A stretch of 21,478 nucleotides of DNA from Lentisphaerota bacterium (GTDB taxonomy: Bacteria > Verrucomicrobiota > Kiritimatiellia > RFP12 > UBA3636), in contig JAAZFF010000297.1 of the NCBI GenBank assembly GCA_012511845.1, forward strand, positions 1 to 21,478. Direction: 5' to 3'. Positions 7,718-15,399 of the stretch are shown here, one piece after another (positions within the stretch are counted from its first letter, which is position 1; each line of letters starts with the position of its first letter). The notes beneath the pieces are model-generated. The model was given only the letters and a program-made list of their open reading frames with translations. It ran no database searches and had not been told where the DNA came from. A program made the translations under genes and the position numbers.

Positions 7718-9142
7718 TTGACACCTTTCGAAACAACGATTCCGCTACTTCCAGACGGACCTATTCTTGTGGCTGTCTCAGGAGGTGCGGATTCTGTTGC
7801 GTTGCTTAATATTCTGCACCGCAAAGCAGATAAGCAAAAACATCCGCTTATTGTTGCACATTTCCAACACGGAATCCGCGGCAGGGAAGCAGAGGAGGAT
7901 GCTCTAAGCGTAGCCGAAATGGCTGAGCGGTTAGGGTGTCCTTTTTTTCGTGGTGATGGAGATGTACCAGCTCAAGCTGTAAAAGCTAAAGAATCACTGG
8001 AAATGACAGCACGGCGCCTTCGACACACTTTTCTCCAAAAAACTGCTTCCGGGAACGGCTGTGTGGCGATTGCAACCGGGCATACGGCTGATGATCAGAT
8101 CGAAACGCTTTTTCTGCGTCTGGCTCGTGGCACCAGCTTACGCGGAGCGGGAGGCATGCACATTATTTCACCCGGGATTGATGGAGATGTGCCGATAATC
8201 CGCCCTTTGCTGGAAGTACGTCATAAGCAACTTTGTGACTGGCTGGGGGCAGAGTCTATACCATGGCGCGAAGATGCATCTAATGCCGACTGTTCAATAC
8301 AACGGAATCGTGTTCGCAATAAATTGATTCCGGAATTTGAGGCAGTATTCGGGGATTCTGCGGCAGAGTCGCTAGTGCGTTCGATGGCACTTTTCCGAAG
8401 CGACAATGACTATCTCGATCATCTTGCAGAAAGGGAATTAACGAACATAAAACTTTCCGCAATGCATCTTGATAAACTGCCTGTTCCTGTTTTTCAGCGT
8501 GTAGTTGCCTCGTTGCTCTACAACAGTGAAATTCCGCCGCAGTTTGTTACTTTAAATGTTATTGAACGAGTAAAGCAGCTGTGTGCCGGCAGGGAACGCG
8601 GTACAGTTGAAATACCCCTTGGCGACGGCTGGATTTTGCGGCGGCTTGGTGATGAGTTGCAATTTATGCCTTCCCCAATAGAGTGCACTGAGGTGGATGA
8701 GGTTAAATTTGTATTCACATTGCCTGCAGAGAACACCGAATTTGGACCTGTAAATTTTTTTGGTTCAGAAAAGCCCCTTGTGTTGCAAATAGCACATAAC
8801 CGGGGTTTTATGAAACCAGCTCGCACATCTCCACTTCTGCTACCGCAGTTTTGCAGCGTCTCCTCTTCGTTGACAGGAACACAACTTACATTACGCACCC
8901 CGCTTGAAGGAGATCGGATCTCTCCCGCCGGGAGCGGAATAACGCAAAAGTTGTCGGATATCTTTATAAATCTGAAAATCCCGCGTCATGAAAGAAAAAA
9001 TATCCCAGTAATATCATCAGGAGAAAGTCGCATTATATGGTTGCCGGGATACGCTGTAGATGAATCAGCTGCAGTACGTGAAACAGATAAATCCGTGTAT
9101 ATGCGCCTTGATGCATGGCAGGGTGCAGACTCTGCCATATAA
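7718..9142 (+). CDS. tilS: tRNA(Ile)-lysidine synthase TilS
   Basis: 474 residues. The PP-loop ATP pyrophosphatase motif SGGADS lies at residues 21-26, followed by AHFQHGIRGREAEED and a conserved ATGHTADDQIETLFLRLARGTSLRGAGGM segment, all typical of TilS. The C-terminal ~100 residues match the substrate-binding domain (TPLEGDRISPAGSG, KLSDIFINLKIPRHERKNIPV). The enzyme adds lysine to C34 of the AUA-reading tRNA(Ile). The start is TTG immediately after the pal stop (TAATTG), with no ribosome site, so translation is probably coupled to pal. No ATG exists between this point and the PP-loop, which supports the TTG. Confidence 0.93.
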   Translation: MTPFETTIPLLPDGPILVAVSGGADSVALLNILHRKADKQKHPLIVAHFQHGIRGREAEEDALSVAEMAERLGCPFFRGDGDVPAQAVKAKESLEMTARRLRHTFLQKTASGNGCVAIATGHTADDQIETLFLRLARGTSLRGAGGMHIISPGIDGDVPIIRPLLEVRHKQLCDWLGAESIPWREDASNADCSIQRNRVRNKLIPEFEAVFGDSAAESLVRSMALFRSDNDYLDHLAERELTNIKLSAMHLDKLPVPVFQRVVASLLYNSEIPPQFVTLNVIERVKQLCAGRERGTVEIPLGDGWILRRLGDELQFMPSPIECTEVDEVKFVFTLPAENTEFGPVNFFGSEKPLVLQIAHNRGFMKPARTSPLLLPQFCSVSSSLTGTQLTLRTPLEGDRISPAGSGITQKLSDIFINLKIPRHERKNIPVISSGESRIIWLPGYAVDESAAVRETDKSVYMRLDAWQGADSAI

Positions 9143-9193
9143 TTGAATTGATATTAAGTCTGAATTTTTAACAAGCCAATAACTATTTTAAGA

Positions 9194-10060
9194 ATGAAAA
9201 GTCTGCTGTTTATGTCATTGATCTTCGTGTTGTTGTTTCTGATTTTTCTTGGAACTGATTTTTTACTGGCTGAACAGACAAAGGCATCGCCGTTAGGCGA
9301 TGCAGGCAGGCGTATTTCAACGAAGAAACCGGAAAACTTTCCTGCCAAAGGACAACTCAAGCTTATACTTCTTACAGGACAGTCAAACATGGCCGGGCGG
9401 GGATTTATAACTCATGAAAATGAGCAACTCAACCCCTCAGTCTTTATGCTGACAAAAGATTATAAATGGATTACAGCAAAAGACCCTGTTCATTTTGATA
9501 AAAGTACAGCAGGTGTGGGACCTGCAAGAACCTTTGCGGAAGAGTATTTGAAAGATAATCCTGACGCATATATAGGACTCGTACCAACGGCATGTGGAGG
9601 CTCAAAGCTTGCCGAGTGGTTGCCCGGAGCGTTTTGCGACAGTACGCATACACATCCCTGGGATGATGCTGTGAAGCGTATTGGAGCAGCTTCGCAGGAT
9701 GGAGAGTGGATAGCTGTCCTCTTCCACCAGGGTGAGGGTGACGTGGGAGGCAAAAACGCCGAAGTGTACGGCACAAAGTTGCAGGACTTCATTGAACGTA
9801 CACGTACTGAACTCGGGGATGAGAAAATCCCTTTTATAATAGGGGAGTTGGGCAGATGGAATAAGCGAGAAGAGCGGTCGGGTCAAATTCTGGTAACGGC
9901 AGCACACAAAGAAGCGGCAGAAAAGAACAGTCCGGCGGCATTCGTTTCATCGGAGGGACTTACATCAAATCCCGACAAGATTCACTTCGATTCAAAAAGT
10001 CAGAAGGAGTTTGGTCGTCGATATTACAATGCTTTCAAGAAAATTACTGAATCAAAGTAG
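9194..10060 (+). CDS. SASA/CE6-like carbohydrate acetylesterase, exported
   Basis: 288 residues. An N-terminal hydrophobic signal or anchor (about residues 3-26) is followed by an SGNH-type esterase fold related to sialate O-acetylesterase (SASA domain, carbohydrate esterase 6). The nucleophile motif GQSNMAGRG puts Ser64 in place. ACGGSKLAEW supplies the block II glycine, FHQGEGDV is the third block, and DKIHFD gives the catalytic Asp261/His264 pair near the C-terminus. Members remove acetyl groups from sugars or polysaccharides, in the periplasm or outside the cell. It lies 51 bases after tilS. Substrate is not readable from sequence. The stop is TAG, showing that TAG is used as an ordinary stop here. 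Confidence 0.87.
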   Translation: MKSLLFMSLIFVLLFLIFLGTDFLLAEQTKASPLGDAGRRISTKKPENFPAKGQLKLILLTGQSNMAGRGFITHENEQLNPSVFMLTKDYKWITAKDPVHFDKSTAGVGPARTFAEEYLKDNPDAYIGLVPTACGGSKLAEWLPGAFCDSTHTHPWDDAVKRIGAASQDGEWIAVLFHQGEGDVGGKNAEVYGTKLQDFIERTRTELGDEKIPFIIGELGRWNKREERSGQILVTAAHKEAAEKNSPAAFVSSEGLTSNPDKIHFDSKSQKEFGRRYYNAFKKITESK

Positions 10061-10079
10061 TCTAATTAGAGGAGAAACC

Positions 10080-10199
10080 ATGTCGGTGCCCACTGATTAC
10101 TGCCCGGTAATCGCTATGTTACAAATACTTTTTTATAAAAAGCGGTATATTGCCCTTGTTATGGCGCGTCCAAACTCTCTAATCGTTTCGGGCGTTTGA
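10080..10199 (+). CDS. Doubtful 39-residue ORF with a strong ribosome site
   Basis: AGAGGAG (10068-10074) is followed 5 bases later by ATG, giving a 39-codon frame 20 bases after the esterase gene. Its first codons run into a repeat fragment (about 10088-10107) resembling intergenic modules elsewhere in the window, and its last 67 bases overlap the 3' end of the opposite-strand M14 gene. I recognise no family. It could be a remnant start of a lost downstream gene. Confidence 0.2.
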   Translation: MSVPTDYCPVIAMLQILFYKKRYIALVMARPNSLIVSGV

Positions 10200-11275
10200 G
10201 TTTTTTCTCGAAACGCTGCAAATGGCACTTCTACAGTGTGGCTGAAAAAGGCAAAGCTGTAGTTCGAGAAGTGCTTCGCATATCCAGAGCCCTGAGTAAA
10301 GCTTTTATCGCTATTCCAGTCAACCCCATAAGGAAGATTATCTTTTTCATAAATCGGAGCTTGCGGGGGAGCCTCCTGCTCCAGAATTTCAGCAAAGCGG
10401 GCGAGAGGAACTTTTTGATTTTCATTTTTATTGCCTACCAGAAAAGCAAATTCATTCATGCCGTTTCTTATCCATGGACAATGTAAATCCAGAATGAAAA
10501 CAGGTTTTTTCTCTTCTGTCAGTGCGTTGAGTGCGGCAACTTGAGGGAAAAAGTATTCCGAATTACCGTAATCCCGATTAGGATCGTGCGGTTCCTGACA
10601 CTTGCCCTGAATACCTTCTATAACTCCATCTACATCAACCATTGGAATGGCATAAATTTCGAATCTTTTGCGTATTTCATCGGCAAAAGCAGTCTCTTCG
10701 ATGACGCTCTCTATAATGCCTTCAAGAGCATACGAAGCCATAGACTCCTGTGCATGGTGACGGCATGCGAAAAATAGAGCCTGTTTTTCTGTATCATCAG
10801 GATTTGAGATTTTGATTGCAGGAACAGAGCGTCCTTTTAGGGTTTTCGATAGCTCAAAGATTTTACATACAGGTGATATATCTATACGATCCAGAAAAGA
10901 GATAAGATGCGGCATTCTATATGGGATGCATTGACAAAAATCTACAACTTCGCCTTCTGTGGCAGAGTATTCGAAGAAGCTGTCCGGCTCGTAATGTGAA
11001 TCAGTGAGCCACTCCCAGTCAAGTCCACCATTGTATGAAAGCGCAGGACCTCGTGTGCCGATCTTGTAGTCTGAAAACTCGAATCTGTAAACATCTGTTT
11101 TTTTAAAAACAGCACGGAACGACCAATAAAACCATGATTTATCGGTGCAGTTCCACAGATCCGGATTAAGTTGGAAAGTATTTCCCTCACGATTTAAAAG
11201 CAGGAGATTCCCGCCTTCAAAATCATTCGTAAGGTCGATATCAGCAGAAGTATAATGGACAATATTATGTGACAT
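10133..11275 (-). CDS. M14-family zinc carboxypeptidase-like protein (cytosolic type)
   Basis: 380 residues. The first ~130 form an N-terminal beta-rich domain like that of cytosolic M14 carboxypeptidases. The catalytic domain shows the zinc site HxxE (His174, Glu177; CRHHAQES), the third ligand His265 in ILDLHCP, the substrate-binding pair NR (Asn233/Arg234, DPNRDYG), and a candidate catalytic Glu349 in HTVEVPF. All expected catalytic residues seem present. No signal peptide is visible, so it should act in the cytoplasm, on peptide or cell-wall-derived substrates; specificity is unknown. It follows the GspC-like gene by 85 bases. No Shine-Dalgarno site precedes the ATG. Its tail faces the esterase gene. 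Confidence 0.82.
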   Translation of the reverse strand: MSHNIVHYTSADIDLTNDFEGGNLLLLNREGNTFQLNPDLWNCTDKSWFYWSFRAVFKKTDVYRFEFSDYKIGTRGPALSYNGGLDWEWLTDSHYEPDSFFEYSATEGEVVDFCQCIPYRMPHLISFLDRIDISPVCKIFELSKTLKGRSVPAIKISNPDDTEKQALFFACRHHAQESMASYALEGIIESVIEETAFADEIRKRFEIYAIPMVDVDGVIEGIQGKCQEPHDPNRDYGNSEYFFPQVAALNALTEEKKPVFILDLHCPWIRNGMNEFAFLVGNKNENQKVPLARFAEILEQEAPPQAPIYEKDNLPYGVDWNSDKSFTQGSGYAKHFSNYSFAFFSHTVEVPFAAFREKTQTPETIREFGRAITRAIYRFL

Positions 11276-11289
11276 GGAAATTGTAGCTG

Positions 11290-11364
11290 TTAACAGTATT
11301 GATTTAAGGAGATTAATATAGACATTGCTATTCTGTTTGATGTTGCAATTTGCGTGGTACTCAT
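11290..11364 (-). CDS. Doubtful 24-residue ORF overlapping the GspC-like stop
   Basis: An ATG at 11364 overlaps the stop of the GspC-like gene (ATGA), as a translationally coupled next gene would. It opens only 24 codons (starts MSTTQIATSNRIAMS) before TAA at 11292-11290. It ends before the M14 start at 11275, in a different frame. It could be a remnant, a coupling leader, or chance. Confidence 0.2.
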   Translation of the reverse strand: MSTTQIATSNRIAMSILISLNQYC

Positions 11365-12251
11365 GGTTTTATCATGTAGACCTGTTTCGAGGTTTTGCCA
11401 TCCCGCTCAACTTCAAGGACAAAGGTTGAGAGATTTCCTTCTACGAAACTGGCTATGAAAGCCTCTGCACGTCTGCGATTGGTCATAAGAACAGAATTGA
11501 CCGAACGCACAATATCGCCGTTGGATAATCCTGCTGATGTGAAAAAATCCTGTTCACCAACAACGTTTACCACATAACCTGTTATTCTCTGCTCGCCGTC
11601 AAGATCTGTTACAAAAACCGGTTCCATTGAATCGAATACAGCAAGCAGGCGCTCCGGCTCATCACGCAATTCAGCATAATAATCGAGCAGGACATCTCTT
11701 TCAAACTCCCAGCGATTGGGGAAGACCTGCTTGCCGCTGCCGGCAATCTCAGCCTTGGCAGACTCTTCACTTTTATCTGCAATTGCTGGGGAGGGGCGAG
11801 GCACATTTTCGAGAAAGATCTCTTCCTCACCGTCGGGACCTGTCAGCACTATAGATTCAGCTGATACTTTTGCCAGCACAATCCCTTCAATCACCTCTTC
11901 TCGCCGCGTTACAATCCTTTGTGTAACGGTAACGCGGTCATCAATTATTGCCATCGGCTCTCCGGCTCCGCTGCCGGAGACAGAAAGTATGGTGCCTGCA
12001 AGTCTGAATCGACGTGCCAGCTCTCCCGTTACAGTGCCTTCTTCTGCGCTTTTCAGCACTTTGGAAAGGTTTGCAAGAAATTTTTCACCTTCAGTTTTAT
12101 CTTTAAATATTTGATGCTCATGAATTTCTATATTTAAAGGTAGAACTGAGTTGTGGTTTACCATATAAACTCCAACAGCAACTGTGATAATAATTATCAC
12201 GGCTGTTGCGATGTTGAAAAAAATAGAAGTGTGTCGGAACGGTGGATTCAT
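11361..12251 (-). CDS. GspC-like inner-membrane protein with HR and PDZ domains
   Basis: 296 residues. A short cytoplasmic tail is followed by one membrane segment (about residues 9-30). A periplasmic homology region resembling type II secretion GspC comes next (RRFRLAGTI, AIIDDR, VIEGIVLAKVSAESIVL), then a charged linker and a C-terminal PDZ-like domain (FFTSAGLSNGDIVRSVN). GspC links the secretin to the inner-membrane platform. No other gsp genes are in the window, so function as part of a secretion system is inferred. The ATG at 12251 fits the topology, but it and the next six codons lie in the 3' strand of the RNase P RNA P1 helix. An upstream in-frame ATG at 12293 lies deeper in rnpB. 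No ribosome site is visible. Confidence 0.68.
   Translation of the reverse strand: MNPPFRHTSIFFNIATAVIIIITVAVGVYMVNHNSVLPLNIEIHEHQIFKDKTEGEKFLANLSKVLKSAEEGTVTGELARRFRLAGTILSVSGSGAGEPMAIIDDRVTVTQRIVTRREEVIEGIVLAKVSAESIVLTGPDGEEEIFLENVPRPSPAIADKSEESAKAEIAGSGKQVFPNRWEFERDVLLDYYAELRDEPERLLAVFDSMEPVFVTDLDGEQRITGYVVNVVGEQDFFTSAGLSNGDIVRSVNSVLMTNRRRAEAFIASFVEGNLSTFVLEVERDGKTSKQVYMIKP
12184..12200. repeat. Perfect 17-base palindrome just downstream of rnpB
   Basis: GTGATAAT, a central A, then ATTATCAC. It lies within the early codons of the GspC-like gene, about 30 bases past the rnpB 3' end. A run of seven T on the minus strand lies between them. It could be an RNA-processing or protein-binding site, or chance within codons for a hydrophobic segment. 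Confidence 0.4.
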
Positions 12252-12620
12252 AAGCCGAATTCTGTATTTCGCCCGGAGGCGAGTAGGGATCATTCATCTA
12301 AGCAATCAACCCGGAACTGAGTTTGAACCTTTCGGTTCAAGCATATGCGGGCCGCAACCAAGTTCCCTATTTGATCTTGCTCCAAGTGGGGTTTACCTTG
12401 CACCGCAATGTTTCCATCGCGTACGGTGGTCTCTTGCACCACCCTTTCACCCTTACCGGCGTACCGGCGGTTTGCTTTCTGTGGCACTTTCCATCGGCGC
12501 GGTTTGCCCGCACCCTTCCCGGCATTACACCAGGACACCTTGCCCTGCGGAGTCCGGACTTTCCTCCATGGCACGGAGTTTCCTCCAGCCACAGCGATCC
12601 CTCCTCCACCGAACCGACAC
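12231..12620 (-). ncRNA. rnpB: RNase P RNA, bacterial type A-like
   Basis: About 390 nt. The conserved regions appear in the right order on the minus strand: the P4 5' strand GAGGAAAGTCCGGACTCC (within 12567-12549), a GGTGAAAGGGTGGTGCAAGAG segment, the AAGGTAAACCCCACTTGG segment, GGAGCAAGATCAAATAGGG (12382-12364), and the 3' P4 strand ACAGAATTCGGCTTA (12265-12251). The P1 helix is long: GTGTCGG and CGGTGGA (12620-12605) pair with TCCACCG and CCGACAC (12246-12231) around a TT/TT internal loop. Its product is the catalytic RNA that matures tRNA 5' ends. Its 3' strand overlaps the first seven codons of the GspC-like gene. The boundaries are set by P1 pairing and the upstream TATAAT. Confidence 0.95.
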
Positions 12621-12625
12621 GCCAT

Positions 12626-12631
12626 ATTATA
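12626..12631 (-). promoter_or_regulatory. TATAAT -10 box for rnpB
   Basis: A perfect TATAAT on the minus strand, six bases upstream of the first P1 base at 12620, so transcription would start at the helix. It sits just past the stop of the zinc-ribbon gene (12639-12637). No good -35 box is seen at 16-18 bases; GGACGA is the best at 17. Confidence 0.6.
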
Positions 12632-12636
12632 ATATA

Positions 12637-13365
12637 TCAAAAAACTATTCGTCCACAAAAATCGCATGTTACGATTATCATCTTGGCAGGTTCATTTGCC
12701 ATTGAAACATACCTGTGCACTTCCTGCTGTTTTGCCGGGGGCAATTCCATATGGCAACCTGAACAAACATTTTCATCCAGCTTGGCAAGTACCGGCCAGC
12801 GCCTTCCCTTTAATCTGTTGTAATAGAGGAGAAATCGCTTTGTTGCAGGGTTGTCCAGCGGGGTTACCTTTTCCAGGCGTTTCTCCAGGGCTGCTTCAAG
12901 CCTTTCCTCAACATCAGCAAGGCGGCTATCCAATTCTGCAATGTAATCCTCTATTTCCGCCTTTGCTTCCTCTTATCTGGCTTTACATTCGTTTGCATAC
13001 TGCTCTGCAGGTTCGATTTTTAGATGGGTTTCTATTGCAGATAGTTCAGCATCTTTGAAGTCGTTTTCAGTCTTGGAAATTTGAGACTGCATAGCGTCCA
13101 ATGCCGCCTGGGTCTTGAGAGATGGTATTTGCAATTTGAACTTGTGAATTGTTTCCTTAAGTTCAGCTATATATGATTCACCTCTCGCCACCTCATCTTT
13201 CAGCACCTGTACGGCTTCTTCAGCACGTGTGAAATCATCACGCTCAAGTTTTATTTTATCCAACTCTTGTTGCCGCCTTATAGGAATATCGTTAGCTTGT
13301 TGCTCCAATTCCCTGATAATACCATCAAGCTCCTGCAATGCCTTTAAATCGTCTATGACGCTCAC
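12637..13365 (-). pseudogene. C4 zinc-ribbon coiled-coil protein (COG1579), with in-frame TAA
   Basis: Two halves lie in one frame. The N-terminal half (GTG at 13365, 130 residues from MSVIDDLKALQELDGII) is a long coiled coil. The C-terminal half holds more coiled coil and then a zinc ribbon with CSGC and CDFCG cysteine pairs. They are separated only by TAA at 12973-12975 after ECKAR; the frame continues EEAKAEIEDYIAELD. Without the stop the protein would be about 242 residues, normal for the COG1579 family, which includes the chlamydial CT398 protein. An AGAGGG site precedes the GTG. The gene directly abuts the rnpB promoter. The stop could be a recent nonsense mutation, a consensus error, or read through; a TTG restart exists at 12933. 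Confidence 0.85.
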
Positions 13366-13498
13366 GCTTACCCTCTTTCGTTTTAAAAATGAACAAGCCT
13401 GAATCTTAGCACAAATTTTTATAAAATGTCAAATAAATGGCTAAATTTTTTCGTGCTTTAAAGCGATGTCAAGTTTGTTGGGAATAAGAGAAATAAAC

Positions 13499-14281
13499 TT
13501 AAAGGTGCCTGTTCGAATGTTTTATCGTTTTGTGGGCTATTTCACGCAAAATTGAAGCGTCTGAGCGGGGGATGGACCAGGGCTTGAACCTGATTTCCCG
13601 AACGTCTTTGCCGAAGAGAAACTCAAACCAAATGCATCCAAGCAAATAACATCCATTGGAATTGGCATGAAAGGCATCATCAACGTGTAAAGAACGTTTC
13701 ATCATTCCATTTTTGCGTTTTTTCGAAAAAACAGGTTTTCCCCACATTTTTGATACCCTCGCATTTTGAAAAGCATCTCCTGATGGAATCATGCGGTAAT
13801 TGTTTTCCTTGCAAAAGTCATGGTATGTTTTTCGCAGTGCTTTGTACATTATGTCAGTATTGAAGTTCTTGTCTCCCCAAAATGCATGATCATCACGGTA
13901 AGCCCATGTCTGATGGACAACAATTTCGGCTTTAGGCGCGTATTTTAGTATATATTCAGCAAGTCTTGCAGCATGTGGATAGAAGCTTTGCGGTTTAAAG
14001 CTTTCGTGGGACGCCTGCTGTATTGTAACAATCTCCCACTGATCAAGAAGCAGAGCATCTCTGAGGCTGAGCATTTCGCCTCCTGCGATTGGGTAGGGGC
14101 TTCCTTCAGGATCTTTTTCATCAGCCTCGAAAGCATCGACGTGTGTCATGTGGCGTTCAAGAGTACAACCGCCTATGTAACAATTGAAGAGCGTCAGATC
14201 ACTCTTTCCGGCTTTTGCAATTTTCCGCAAATATGTATGAGCATTTACTGAGAAACTGTTTCCAACCGACAGTACTTTCAT
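13499..14281 (-). CDS. DUF4886 SGNH-hydrolase-like protein
   Basis: 260 residues. The N-terminus KVLSVGNSFSVNAHTYL is the hallmark of the DUF4886 branch of SGNH/GDSL hydrolases, with Ser9 as the likely nucleophile. NCYIGGCTLERH gives block II, and DDAFHANSNG provides the catalytic Asp202/His205 pair near the C-terminus. HQTWAYRDD is the conserved middle block. Related proteins sit in carbohydrate-degradation settings, so a glycan esterase is plausible, though unproved. No signal peptide is visible. It follows moxR by 51 bases on the same strand and is probably co-transcribed. There is no clear ribosome site before the ATG. Confidence 0.78.
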   Translation of the reverse strand: MKVLSVGNSFSVNAHTYLRKIAKAGKSDLTLFNCYIGGCTLERHMTHVDAFEADEKDPEGSPYPIAGGEMLSLRDALLLDQWEIVTIQQASHESFKPQSFYPHAARLAEYILKYAPKAEIVVHQTWAYRDDHAFWGDKNFNTDIMYKALRKTYHDFCKENNYRMIPSGDAFQNARVSKMWGKPVFSKKRKNGMMKRSLHVDDAFHANSNGCYLLGCIWFEFLFGKDVREIRFKPWSIPRSDASILREIAHKTIKHSNRHL

Positions 14282-14332
14282 TTATATGTTGTTTTCTATT
14301 TTCTGTAATATGAGTTTTACTGCAAGGTACTA

Positions 14333-15325
14333 TTACGGAACAGGGAGCTCGTTTAGTATTTTGCTTATAATCTTGTCCGACGTTATATCTTCTGCTTCTG
14401 CCTCATAAGTTATTATCATTCTGTGGCGAAGAACATCAGCAGCAATCTCTTTTACATCCTGTGGCGTAGCGTATGCCCTGCCATGCAGCATTGCGTTGGC
14501 GCGTGCAGCAAGATTCATATACAGGGAAGCACGCGGGGATGCTCCATACTCTATGTAGGGGCGAAGTGTTGCGAGATTGAATTTCTCCGGCTCTCTTGTG
14601 GAGAAAATTATATCAAGTATGTATTCCGATACCTTTTCATCGCAATAAACTTGTTCCAGTGTATGCCGGAACTCGATAACATCTTCGAGCTTTAATACAG
14701 GTTCAACTTCGGGCAAACGCTGCTTGGTAAAACGTGCCATAATGCGTCGTTCATCATCCCGTGGCGGAAGCTCCATCAGGCATTTAAACATAAATCTGTC
14801 GACCTGTGCCTCGGGCAATGGGTAAGTGCCTTCCTGTTCGATAGGATTCTGGGTAGCAAGAACCAAAAACGGGGAGGGAAGTTTGTCAGTGTTGTCACCG
14901 ATAGTTACCTGTCGTTCCTGCATGGCTTCCAGAAGGGCCGATTGAACTTTTGCCGGAGCACGGTTTATTTCATCGGCAAGTAAAATATTGGTAAATACCG
15001 GTCCTTTTTTCGGGAAAAAGGTACCGTCTTTGGGGTTGTATATCAGGGTTCCTGTAACATCGGCAGGTAAAAGGTCGGGAGTAAAGGAAATTCTGTGGAA
15101 TTCCAGGTTTACAGCCTGAGCCAATGTCCGTACAAGCGTTGTTTTAGCTATTCCCGGAACACCTTCAAGAAGAACATGCCCTTCGCATATCAAGGCAATA
15201 AGTAGACGGTCAAAGATTTTCTCCTGCCCAACTATAACCTTGCTTATTTCCTGGCGCAAGCGGTCGAATAGTTCCGCTTGTTGTTCAATTGTTTTTGGAG
15301 TTTTAATTTCTTTTTCTGAAGTCAT
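14333..15325 (-). CDS. MoxR-family AAA+ ATPase
   Basis: 330 residues. Walker A GVPGIAKT at residues 55-62, Walker B ILLADE at 114-119, and the MoxR-typical segments NPKDGTFFPKKGPVF, LLEAMQERQVTIG, LATQNPIEQEGTYPLPEAQVDRF and ASPRASLYM are all intact. MoxR proteins are chaperone-like ATPases, usually paired with DUF58 and von Willebrand A proteins that they help assemble. No such partner is in the window; a DUF4886 gene follows instead. The start has a good AGGAG site spaced 9 bases. Length is normal for the family. Confidence 0.92.
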   Translation of the reverse strand: MTSEKEIKTPKTIEQQAELFDRLRQEISKVIVGQEKIFDRLLIALICEGHVLLEGVPGIAKTTLVRTLAQAVNLEFHRISFTPDLLPADVTGTLIYNPKDGTFFPKKGPVFTNILLADEINRAPAKVQSALLEAMQERQVTIGDNTDKLPSPFLVLATQNPIEQEGTYPLPEAQVDRFMFKCLMELPPRDDERRIMARFTKQRLPEVEPVLKLEDVIEFRHTLEQVYCDEKVSEYILDIIFSTREPEKFNLATLRPYIEYGASPRASLYMNLAARANAMLHGRAYATPQDVKEIAADVLRHRMIITYEAEAEDITSDKIISKILNELPVP

Positions 15326-15356
15326 TGTCTTTTTCTCCTGTTTGAAATTTAGGAAA

Positions 15357-15386
15357 AATGTATCATAAATTTATGTTTTTTTGCAA
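15357..15386 (-). promoter_or_regulatory. Candidate promoter for moxR
   Basis: On the minus strand TTGCAA (15386-15381), an 18-base spacer, then TACATT (15362-15357). The expected start is near 15350, with the moxR ribosome site AGGAG just downstream. Confidence 0.35.
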
Positions 15387-15399
15387 GAAAATCCTGTTG

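Noticed and set aside
12290..12823. Several long open frames on both strands over and beside rnpB
   Set aside because: They coincide with the conserved RNase P RNA core or run antisense to the zinc-ribbon gene; no protein motifs.
13499..15325. moxR plus DUF4886 as a new two-gene system
   Set aside because: The two genes are close on the same strand, but nothing in either sequence indicates joint function and no DUF58 or VWA partner is present.
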